From NCBI GenBank assembly GCA_030746455.1, contig JASLMQ010000361.1, forward strand, positions 1 to 6,571: a stretch of DNA of 6,571 nucleotides. The letters run 5' to 3'. Shown here piece after piece: positions 1 to 5,156 of this stretch. This DNA comes from Candidatus Latescibacterota bacterium (GTDB taxonomy: Bacteria > Latescibacterota > UBA2968 > GCA-2709665). Under the pieces are notes generated by a model, which was given only the letters and a program-made list of their open reading frames with translations, was not told where the DNA came from and ran no database searches. Both the position numbers and the translations under genes were made by a program. The stretch's first letter is position 1, and each line of letters begins with the position of its first letter.

Positions 1-340
1 CCCATGCCTCGAGCATCCGATCGCAGCCTTCGGTGCTGATGGCCATGGGCTTTTCGGAGAAGACGTGCTTGCCGGCTTCGAGGGCGTCGCAGACGTACTG
101 CTCGTGGGTGAAGTCGGGACTCATCACGGCAATCGCGTCGACGTCGTCCCTGTCGAGCAGGGCTCGGTGGTCGTTGGTGGTGAAGCCCTGGTCGTTGACG
201 TTGTTGCGGAACCATTCGAGGCTTCCGTCCGACACGTCGGCGGCGCCTACGACGACGGAGCGTCCCTTCGGATCGTGCCAGTGCTTCGCCATCCCCCCTC
301 GTCCGGATGCGCCGATGACGCCGATTCTGACTGCGGTCAT
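1..340 (-). CDS. Gfo/Idh/MocA-family oxidoreductase, N-terminal part (runs off the window)
   Basis: This is the first 113 residues of an NAD(P)-dependent sugar or polyol oxidoreductase, ending in the Rossmann domain at the window edge. The protein opens MTAVRIGVIGASGRGGMA, a beta strand followed by a glycine-rich dinucleotide loop (residues 7-16). Asp35 sits where the acid after the second strand usually contacts the ribose. SPDFTH (residues 74-79) and GKHVFSEKPMA (90-100) are family hallmarks, and Lys97 of the EKP motif is the usual catalytic lysine. The start at 340 is supported by a GAGAGGTAGG ribosome-binding site just upstream and by the position of the first strand. The gene lies 184 bp after the sulfatase and is not a close copy of the oxidoreductase at 5157-6230: the nucleotide loop and the residues around EKP differ. 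The missing C-terminal domain would hold the substrate-specificity residues, so the substrate is unknown. Family assignment is confident. Confidence 0.93.
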   Translation of the reverse strand, partial: MTAVRIGVIGASGRGGMAKHWHDPKGRSVVVGAADVSDGSLEWFRNNVNDQGFTTNDHRALLDRDDVDAIAVMSPDFTHEQYVCDALEAGKHVFSEKPMAISTEGCDRMLEAW

Positions 341-390
341 ATCCTACCTCTCCATAGCGATGTGGTCGAGGCCCAACAGGTCAAAACCTT

Positions 391-421
391 ACCACGGATG
401 AACACGGATAGACACCGATGG
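391..421 (-). repeat. Periodic intergenic repeat, 10-nt units (family 1)
   Basis: On the plus strand three near-identical 10-nt units can be read: CACGGATGAA, CACGGATAGA and CACCGATGGT, starting at about 393. The element ends 50 nt before the oxidoreductase start at 340. From memory, near-identical word-like motifs recur in intergenic DNA of unrelated environmental bacteria and produce spurious hypothetical proteins; this was not checked. On the strand sense to the gene it holds only three A residues in 31. Function unknown. Confidence 0.75.
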
Positions 422-452
422 TGGAGCTCCCAAGCCCGATGATTGGGGGCTG

Positions 453-494
453 GCACGAAGAGCGTGCAGGTTGGAACACCGGCGAGAACCTGCA
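453..494 (-). terminator. Possible terminator hairpin after the sulfatase
   Basis: TGCAGGTT (465-472) and AACCTGCA (487-494) form a perfect 8-bp inverted repeat with a 14-nt loop, starting about 30 nt after the sulfatase stop codon. A second, overlapping 5-bp hairpin, GCACG/CGTGC, spans 453-467. There is no clear T-run on the minus strand, so this is a weak intrinsic terminator at best. It may only protect the mRNA 3' end. Confidence 0.35.
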
Positions 495-524
495 ACCCTA
501 CCCGTGTCACCGGCTGCTTACGAT

Positions 525-1850
525 CTATGGCATCAGCGGGGAGTCGACGTCGTCCCGCCGGGAGGTGTCGTCCAGCTCGCGCTGCTGGCGGATCATCTCG
601 CCGAGATCCTTGACCTTCTCCGGGTGATCGGCGGAGACCTCAATCTCTTCGTAGGGGTCCTCGGCGATGTTGAACAGCTCCCCCTCGTCCGACCTCTCTC
701 CGGGCGTGGAGATGAGCTTCCAGTCGCCGCAGCGCACGCCGAGCTTCGCGGCTCCCCTGAAGTTCCAGAAGATGCACCGATCGTCCATGCGCTCGGCCTC
801 GCCCGTGATCAGGGGCCAGATGTCCGTGCCGTCCCACTGCGGATCGTGCTGGAGTCTGGCCTCGGAGAGCTTCGTGAAGGTGGGCATCCAGTCGGTGACG
901 TGCACGGGGTGATCCATCTTCCGGGGAGCCAGCGTGCCGCGCCAGTTCACGAGGGTCGGTGTGCGAATCCCTCCCTCGTACATCTGAGCCTTGACACCGC
1001 GGTAGGGCAGGTTGGAGCCGAGGCGTGGATAGGCCTCCTGCCAGCCGGGGTACTTGTCCGTGGCGTGGATGGGGGTGTCGTTGACGGCCCCGTTGTCGGA
1101 GGAGAACACGACGATGGTCTCTTCGCGCTGGCACAGGCGCTCGAGCGATTCGAGCAGCTGGCCGATGGCGTGATCCATGTGCGTGGTGTAGGCGGCGTAC
1201 TTCTTGTAGGAGGCGTCTTTGTCCGGATCGTCATCGAAGTGCTCGAACTCGTACTCGCTGAGCGAGGCCCGTGTGGGCTTGATCGGGATGTGGACCGCGG
1301 TGAAGGGGACGTAGCAGAACCATGGACGGTCGCGGGTCTCGATCCACTGGACCGCCTCGCGGCCGATCAGGTCGGTGACGTGCCCGCGCTCCTCGACGAG
1401 CTGGCCGTCGCGATGCCAGGTGACGCAGAACTCGCCCCGCTTGTAGCGGTGGTTGTAGGGATCGACGCCGCCGGCCAGGCTGCCATAGCCCTTGTTGAAG
1501 CCGAACTGGTTGGGCCCGAAGCGGGGCAAGGACCCGAGGTGCCATTTCCCGAAGAGGCCGGTGTCATAGCCCGCATCGCGGAGGACGGTGGCCATGGTGG
1601 GGTAGCCGTCGGGGAGGACGGGGGCGTTGGAGGGCACGGTGGCGTGGGACCCGAAGCGCCCGGGGTGTCGGCCCGTGAGCAGACAGGCCCGGGTGGGCGT
1701 GCACATGGGGCAGACGTAGTGCTGGGTGAGCTCCACTCCCTCGCGTGCGAGCCGGTCGATGTTGGGGGTGCGGATGGGCGAATCGTGCAGGCTCAGGTCG
1801 GCCCAGCCGAGGTCGTCGGCGAGGATGTAGAGGATGTTGGGGCGTGGCAT
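525..1850 (-). CDS. Formylglycine-dependent sulfatase (arylsulfatase A-like, S1 type)
   Basis: This 441-residue enzyme is predicted to hydrolyse a sulfate ester, probably on a carbohydrate. The N-terminus PNILYILADDLGWADLS (residues 4-20) carries the metal-binding Asp pair at 12-13. The sequence PMCTPTRACLLTG (48-60) matches the sulfatase signature, with Cys50 (codon TGC at 1701-1703) as the residue to be oxidised to formylglycine. The second signature region GYDTGLFGKWHLG (94-106) supplies Lys102 and His104. His187 and the Asp252-Asn253 pair in FSSDNGA complete the usual metal and sulfate site, and YEGGIRTP (291-298) is a conserved family stretch. No key residue is missing. The start at 1850 follows AGGAG with 10 nt spacing and places the first strand correctly. 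This form has no signal peptide, although many family members are exported. The frame stays open far upstream, but no ATG, GTG or TTG lies in the roughly 48 codons before this start. The activating enzyme is not in the window and the substrate is unknown. Confidence 0.96.
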   Translation of the reverse strand: MPRPNILYILADDLGWADLSLHDSPIRTPNIDRLAREGVELTQHYVCPMCTPTRACLLTGRHPGRFGSHATVPSNAPVLPDGYPTMATVLRDAGYDTGLFGKWHLGSLPRFGPNQFGFNKGYGSLAGGVDPYNHRYKRGEFCVTWHRDGQLVEERGHVTDLIGREAVQWIETRDRPWFCYVPFTAVHIPIKPTRASLSEYEFEHFDDDPDKDASYKKYAAYTTHMDHAIGQLLESLERLCQREETIVVFSSDNGAVNDTPIHATDKYPGWQEAYPRLGSNLPYRGVKAQMYEGGIRTPTLVNWRGTLAPRKMDHPVHVTDWMPTFTKLSEARLQHDPQWDGTDIWPLITGEAERMDDRCIFWNFRGAAKLGVRCGDWKLISTPGERSDEGELFNIAEDPYEEIEVSADHPEKVKDLGEMIRQQRELDDTSRRDDVDSPLMP

Positions 1851-1860
1851 GGTATGGGAA

Positions 1861-1865
1861 CTCCT
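1861..1865 (-). promoter_or_regulatory. Ribosome-binding site fixing the sulfatase start
   Basis: AGGAG on the minus strand lies 10 nt before the ATG at 1850. It decides between this start and the much longer open frame that continues upstream to 2414. Confidence 0.7.
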
Positions 1866-1904
1866 GAGGGGTGGGGGCGATTGCCTATCCCGAACAGCAA
1901 GAAT

Positions 1905-1938
1905 CGAAACTACGAAAAACGCGAAAGACGCGAACGAG
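1905..1938 (-). repeat. Periodic intergenic repeat, about 9-nt units (family 2)
   Basis: Plus-strand units are CGAAACTA, CGAAAAACG, CGAAAGACG and CGAACGAG, starting at 1905, 1913, 1922 and 1931. The element ends 54 nt before the sulfatase ATG. On the strand sense to the gene it has a single A. It reads in frame with the sulfatase as a hydrophobic peptide, LSFASFAFFVV, which looks like a signal sequence but has no start codon. Function unknown. Confidence 0.75.
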
Positions 1939-2103
1939 AGGCGGCGAGCCGGGATCGGCTTCGGGTGGCCGGCTACGAGATCTGGTAGATAGAGCCTGGG
2001 TATGGGAGCGGGTAGTCCCCAGCGCTGCGAGGCGTACGCGCGTTGGCGGCAGGCCGGACGGGTCCCGCATATGGGCAGCGCGCAATATAGTGCGCATAGA
2101 GAC
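1939..2103. other. Intergenic stretch without a recognised gene
   Basis: Between the family 2 repeat and the terminator I see no protein, RNA gene or clear promoter. The only structure is a small hairpin, GCGCA/TGCGC, at 2080-2095 with a 6-nt loop. Open frames here on both strands look like chance products of G+C-rich DNA. Confidence 0.5.
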
Positions 2104-2127
2104 AGGGCGCAACGGGAGTTGCGCCCT
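2104..2127 (-). terminator. Strong hairpin, likely terminator of the exported-protein gene
   Basis: AGGGCGCAAC (2104-2113) and GTTGCGCCCT (2118-2127) form a perfect 10-bp stem closed by four bases. It begins 108 nt after the stop codon at 2236, on the downstream side of that gene. The minus-strand sequence after the stem is TGTCTCTATG, only moderately T-rich, so termination may be partial or factor-assisted. A weaker hairpin, TCCCCAGT/ACAGGGGA with one mismatch (2153-2177), lies between the stop and this stem. Confidence 0.6.
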
Positions 2128-2235
2128 TGGTGGTGGGTCGTTGTCGGGCAGATCCCCAGTCCGAGAGAGACAGGGGACCCGTCGGGCCGACTCACAGGGC
2201 TGTGAGGACTCCATGTGGGGGGGTGTAGCAGGACC

Positions 2236-3099
2236 TCAGGGGCTCGGGAGTATGGCCTTGACGAAGCTCGGGAGTATGCTTGTTCCATCGACACCCAAAG
2301 CCAAACCCACATGAGATGGTCGGTCCTGGCCGAAGTACGCGCCAACGCTGAGCCGGACTGGGCTCTCGATGACCAATCCTGGCGAGGACCAGAAGGAGAA
2401 GGGGAACAAGACAAGACCTAGATAAAGCTCGCGCCCTGGGCGCCCGAAGGACGTCATGCCAATCAATCTGACACTTGTTCTCTCTGTTCGTATGATCGGG
2501 TACTCCACCCCAAACATGCCGTTGACGCGCTCCAGATCTGCCCTAATGGTATCCCTACCCACTACCTTCAGCGTGTCAACGAGTTCCCCTCTGGGGAAGA
2601 ATGCTGCGAAAGTTAGACCTGGGGGTTGATGGGCATAGGCCCTCAGGAGGAGCGGCTGTGCGGCGCCCTTGTTGTTTGTGTCGAGCACCTGCACGTCCAT
2701 GTATTGGTTTCCTAGATCGTCACTGAGTTTCCAGGCATCGGTGGCGACACATCGCTTGCTTCCGTCTGGGGACGTCTCCAACCTTGGTTGAGCCTGGAAG
2801 GGCCCACGCTGTCCAGAGGCCTTGCCATCGGGCAGAGGCCAGAATTGAAGGCGCAACTCATTGCATTCGCAATTGTCGGCAATCGCAACAGAGGAGTCCC
2901 CTGCCGTCGCCTGCTTCTTCCTTATCTCGATCTTCACTAGATTTGGCAGTGGCTTGCCTCTGTACCACCCCTGACCATCGCCTTCCACGACCCTTAGCTC
3001 GTACCTGGGTTGCGCCCCAAGGTCGACAGGCCGAGTGATGAGTTCCTCCGCAAAGAGGCCCAGAAGAAACAGGATTTGCACTCTCCGATAGAGAAGCAT
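2236..3099 (-). CDS. Predicted exported protein with a possible Ig-like domain and beta-rich C-terminus
   Basis: This 287-residue protein is not recognised as a named family. It starts MLLYRRVQILFLLGLFAEE, a basic start and hydrophobic core that fit a signal peptide or N-terminal anchor, and LGAQ (about residues 27-30) could be a cleavage site. From about residue 32, YELRVVEGDGQGWYRGKPLP resembles the first strands of bacterial Ig-like (invasin-type) domains. WKLSDDLGNQYMDVQV further on would fit the later strands of the same fold. The last 90 or so residues alternate hydrophobic and polar positions (for example ELYLGLVLFPFSFW), as in outer-membrane or beta-barrel segments; this part is inference. 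AAGGAG six nt before 3099 fixes the start over an in-frame ATG at 3282. Base composition is lower in G+C than the neighbours (28 of 60 at 2461-2520 against 41 of 60 at 1501-1560, counted by hand), and its leader lacks the periodic repeats. Both suggest a different origin. Confidence 0.75.
   Translation of the reverse strand: MLLYRRVQILFLLGLFAEELITRPVDLGAQPRYELRVVEGDGQGWYRGKPLPNLVKIEIRKKQATAGDSSVAIADNCECNELRLQFWPLPDGKASGQRGPFQAQPRLETSPDGSKRCVATDAWKLSDDLGNQYMDVQVLDTNNKGAAQPLLLRAYAHQPPGLTFAAFFPRGELVDTLKVVGRDTIRADLERVNGMFGVEYPIIRTERTSVRLIGMTSFGRPGRELYLGLVLFPFSFWSSPGLVIESPVRLSVGAYFGQDRPSHVGLALGVDGTSILPSFVKAILPSP
2242..2278. repeat. 13-nt direct repeat at the end of the exported-protein gene
   Basis: GCTCGGGAGTATG occurs exactly at 2242-2254 and again at 2266-2278, a period of 24 nt. 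Because 24 is a multiple of three, the C-terminus repeats in frame: ILPS, four residues, ILPS, then proline and stop. It may be a small slippage or duplication event. Confidence 0.7.
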
Positions 3100-3105
3100 C
3101 TTCGG

Positions 3106-3111
3106 CTCCTT
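3106..3111 (-). promoter_or_regulatory. Ribosome-binding site fixing the start at 3099
   Basis: AAGGAG on the minus strand is six nt before the ATG at 3099. It places the start directly before a signal-peptide-like N-terminus. The in-frame ATG at 3282 would add 61 residues of no recognisable character. Confidence 0.75.
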
Positions 3112-3346
3112 GTGGTTGAGGGAGGGACTAACCCTGCCTTGGAGCAGACCGCGCCACGGTGCGCAATTAAGGGGCATCCAGTCATTGAGCTTGGTGATCA
3201 GGTACATGCTCCGAACTTGCAGGGGGTGGCACGCTTCGACAGGGCTAGACAGATGATGATCCGCAACAGGTCGCCGCTTCACTCCGCCCGTCGGTTGTCG
3301 ACTTTGCCAGGTCCGGAACCGGCGGGCATTTCTCTGTACTGTCGAT

Positions 3347-3399
3347 CACAAACACAAAAGCCCAGGTGGCGTCGCATCGGCGCAGACGCATCTGGGCTT
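3347..3399 (-). terminator. Rho-independent terminator-like hairpin
   Basis: On the minus strand AAGCCCAG followed by GCGTC pairs with GACGC and CTGGGCTT (3399 down to 3358), about 13 bp with a small AU/CAC internal loop. The stem runs into CTTTTGTGTTTGTG, a T-rich tail. It would stop transcription arriving from the promoter at 3603-3630 or from the glycosidase-like gene, about 250 nt before the exported-protein start. Confidence 0.65.
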
Positions 3400-3461
3400 C
3401 TTCGGGAGACAGAACTGACGATGGACCCTCCCGACAGGGCTACTAGCCAGGGCCCCAGATG
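3389..3461 (-). promoter_or_regulatory. Possible antiterminator pairing
   Basis: On the minus strand CATCTGGG (3461-3454) is perfectly complementary to CCCAGATG (3396-3389), which is the 5' arm of the terminator. The two pairings exclude each other. The first segment can instead be tied up by its neighbour, TGGGGCCC with GGGTCCA further downstream. This three-way choice is the layout of an attenuator. It is inferred from complementarity only. Confidence 0.35.
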
Positions 3462-3602
3462 GCCATGTTAACGGATGGCCGAGTACGCGTTGGTCCTCAG
3501 CGAGGACCTCTCACCTGAGCCTATTACGTCCTACAAGCCACCCCCGACGGTGACTGAAGTCCGCATCCCGGAAGCCTATGAGTAGGCCTTCAGGACGGAA
3601 GT

Positions 3603-3630
3603 AATATAACTGCAATTTTCGGTCTGTCAA
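3603..3630 (-). promoter_or_regulatory. Sigma70-type promoter, minus strand
   Basis: The minus strand reads TTGACA (3630-3625), a 16-nt spacer, then TATATT (3608-3603). This is a perfect -35 box, five of six bases of the -10 box and a near-optimal spacing, in a locally A+T-rich patch. Transcription would start near 3596. It lies just after the glycosidase-like gene and points towards the candidate RNA and the exported-protein gene. I noticed no comparable promoter elsewhere in the window. Confidence 0.6.
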
Positions 3631-3734
3631 CCCCCAAATGAAGGAAGAAGCCTTCTCGGATTGCTGTGGCTGCCGAGCAGGACATGAATGGCGTAACCTT
3701 TTGTGCTCCAGTAGTATATGTCTTGAAAGCCTGG

Positions 3735-5027
3735 CTATTTCTTGAGGTCGAATGTCACGAGTTCCGAGGTACCCTGCCACATAATCCCGTTGTGGCCGGT
3801 CTCGAAGACCCCGTCCCGGATCGCAACGATGTCTCCCTTCGGCCAGCCCTCGCCGTGGATGATGGGGAAGGACGGGATCTCCTCGGGCAGCGCCAGGCGT
3901 GCCTTGACCAGGTCGTGCAGGATGATCTCAGTCAGCGGGATGCTCTCGGCCAGGGCGTCGGGATCGTGGGCATTGTAGCCAGCTTCGGTCTCGGGGAGGC
4001 CGATCCCGCCGTAGCCTGTGACCGTGTAGATGATTCGGAGGGCCTCCTCCTCACTCAGCGATGGGTGGACACCTCTCAGGAGTTGCGCCAGCTCGATGAG
4101 GCCCAGGGAGACGAACTGGTAGACGTGGGAGACCAGCGGACTGGCGAAGTCGGAGAAGTCGGCCCAGTGGGCGTGATTGTGGCCGACAAGCATCGAGAGG
4201 GAGGCGGGATAGGTGTCGCAGCCGAAGACGAAGTCCTCTCCGGCGGCGGCATGGACCGCATCGCGGAACCGTTTTACGTTGCGGGCGAGCAGATCGGCGC
4301 GGAAGCGGAGCCAGTCGGCGATGCTGGAATCGCCGCCGAGAACCTGGAGGAAGTCGAGCGGGCCGGTGCCGCCCTTGCAGGCAGTGACCAGGCGCGCCGG
4401 GTCTATGCTCCCGAGCCTGTCGAGACCTGATGATATCGACGCGCGCATGGCGGCCATATCGAAGCCGAGCTCGCAGGCGCTCTTGGAACAGTCCTCACAG
4501 GCGCAGGCGAGGAGCCCCCTTGGGAAAGAGATCATGGGATACCGTGCGTGGGTGATGTCGAGACCGTCGACCCCGGCGTTCGTGGCGAGGTGGACATAGT
4601 AGGCCTCGTACCAGTCGTTCACGGCTTCGTTCGATGGACAGAACATGAGGCGGCGCAACGTCCAGGAGCCGCTGCAGATCCAGACCTCGCATCCGGCCTC
4701 ACGCGCGATGTCGACTGACCTGCGGAAGTCGGCGTCGTTCCCGGCTCCGCCTACACTGGGGCCGACGGAGCCGCGCACCTGGTCGAACTCCAGTGGATCG
4801 ACCGGTTCGCCGTCCATATGCTTGGCGACGATGGCGTGGAGGCATTCATCGGAAAGCGGAACGCCGTCATAGGGGCTCTTGGCCAGCACGTCCTCGGGTA
4901 GCTGACCGGAGAAGCCGAGGATCGCCAGGTTGAGGCCAATGCCATCGACGAGGGCCTTGATGTAGTCCGGGTTGTCGAGGACGAGCTTTGTGGTCAGGTA
5001 GACGCCAGTGCGGTTCCTCTTGTCCAT
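3735..5027 (-). CDS. TIM-barrel, glycoside-hydrolase-like protein
   Basis: This 430-residue protein has no signal peptide. It shows the layout of a (beta/alpha)8 barrel of the glycosidase-like kind. Strand-like segments include GVYLTTK (8-14), LNLAILGF (32-39), CEVWICSG (113-120), GVDGLDITHARYPM (152-165) and GHNGIMWQG near the C-terminus. The order CPSNEAV (130-136), then the strand ending in Asp157 and Arg162-Tyr163, then a short cysteine cluster CACEDC (175-180), resembles poorly characterised glycosyl-hydrolase-like families whose barrel strand 4 reads VDG(I/L)xxDxxRYP. Asp157 is the best candidate for a functional acid. The first Met, at 5027, follows GGAG with a 6-nt spacer. It lies 129 bp after the oxidoreductase at 5157-6230 and may share its transcript. 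A carbohydrate-active role is inferred; the exact family and substrate are unknown. The cysteine cluster might instead bind a metal. Confidence 0.8.
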   Translation of the reverse strand: MDKRNRTGVYLTTKLVLDNPDYIKALVDGIGLNLAILGFSGQLPEDVLAKSPYDGVPLSDECLHAIVAKHMDGEPVDPLEFDQVRGSVGPSVGGAGNDADFRRSVDIAREAGCEVWICSGSWTLRRLMFCPSNEAVNDWYEAYYVHLATNAGVDGLDITHARYPMISFPRGLLACACEDCSKSACELGFDMAAMRASISSGLDRLGSIDPARLVTACKGGTGPLDFLQVLGGDSSIADWLRFRADLLARNVKRFRDAVHAAAGEDFVFGCDTYPASLSMLVGHNHAHWADFSDFASPLVSHVYQFVSLGLIELAQLLRGVHPSLSEEEALRIIYTVTGYGGIGLPETEAGYNAHDPDALAESIPLTEIILHDLVKARLALPEEIPSFPIIHGEGWPKGDIVAIRDGVFETGHNGIMWQGTSELVTFDLKK

Positions 5028-5093
5028 GGGGTACTCCGATCACGTTGTGCGCTCAAGCAGGGGCACGGGCCTCATCGCGAGGATTCTGGATGT

Positions 5094-5128
5094 AGGCAGA
5101 AGGCAAAAGGCAGAGGGCAGAAGGAAAG
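5094..5128 (-). repeat. Periodic intergenic repeat, 7-nt units (family 3)
   Basis: Plus-strand units are AGGCAGA, AGGCAAA, AGGCAGA, GGGCAGA and AGGAAAG, an exact 7-nt period from 5094. The element ends 66 nt before the glycosidase-like start and has no A at all on the strand sense to the gene. From memory, this motif is also common in intergenic DNA of environmental bacteria. Function unknown. Confidence 0.8.
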
Positions 5129-5156
5129 GCGGCCATTGCTGAGGCCAAGGGAACTT

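Larger units (their letters stand above)
3347..3596 (-). ncRNA. Candidate structured small RNA or attenuated leader, family unknown
   Basis: This segment runs from the expected start point of the promoter at 3603-3630 to the terminator tail. It contains several short perfect or near-perfect stems on the minus strand: 3591-3571 (bulged), GGTCCTC/GAGGACC (3508-3492, 3-nt loop), GGCCAT/ATGGCC (3480-3461) and TCGGGAG/CTCCCGA (3434-3402). CTTCcGGGA (3574-3566) can also pair with TCCCGAAG (3408-3401), closing nearly the whole segment. The size and closed-rod layout recall 6S RNA, but I could not match a 6S, SRP, RNase P or riboswitch consensus. No credible protein-coding frame covers it. It could equally be the leader of the gene at 2236-3099. 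Between 3346 and that gene I see nothing except its ribosome-binding site. Confidence 0.4.

Noticed and set aside
471..1988. 505-codon open frame on the plus strand opposite the sulfatase
   Set aside because: It is an antisense shadow of a G+C-rich gene. Its translation is low-complexity (G, V, D, E and A rich) with no family motif, while the minus strand holds all sulfatase catalytic residues.
1851..2414. Upstream extension of the sulfatase by 188 codons
   Set aside because: It would overlap the 3' end of the exported-protein gene and run through the terminator hairpin and the repeat. The ATG at 1850 has a ribosome-binding site and starts at the first conserved strand.
3300..3330. Signal recognition particle RNA-like words (GCCAGGTCCGGAA on the plus strand)
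   Set aside because: The conserved GGAAGCAGC-type continuation and the flanking helix are absent, so the match is short and coincidental.
3010..3471. 153-codon plus-strand frame
   Set aside because: It is antisense to the start of the exported-protein gene and to the candidate RNA. There is no convincing ribosome-binding site or domain.
3531..3566. Eleven-residue leader peptide (ATG at 3566)
   Set aside because: It has no ribosome-binding site and no run of regulatory codons. A frame this short occurs by chance.
3347..3596. Naming the candidate RNA as 6S RNA
   Set aside because: Length and a possible closing helix agree, but I could not align the central bubble or other conserved 6S features, so only an unnamed candidate is reported.
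3511..3780. 89-codon minus-strand frame across the promoter region
   Set aside because: It overlaps the end of the glycosidase-like gene and the promoter, and its product is not recognised. It could be a gene remnant, but nothing supports that.
3666..4430. 254-codon plus-strand frame opposite the glycosidase-like gene
   Set aside because: It is rich in valine, glycine and acidic residues with no recognisable domain, and it is antisense to a better supported gene.
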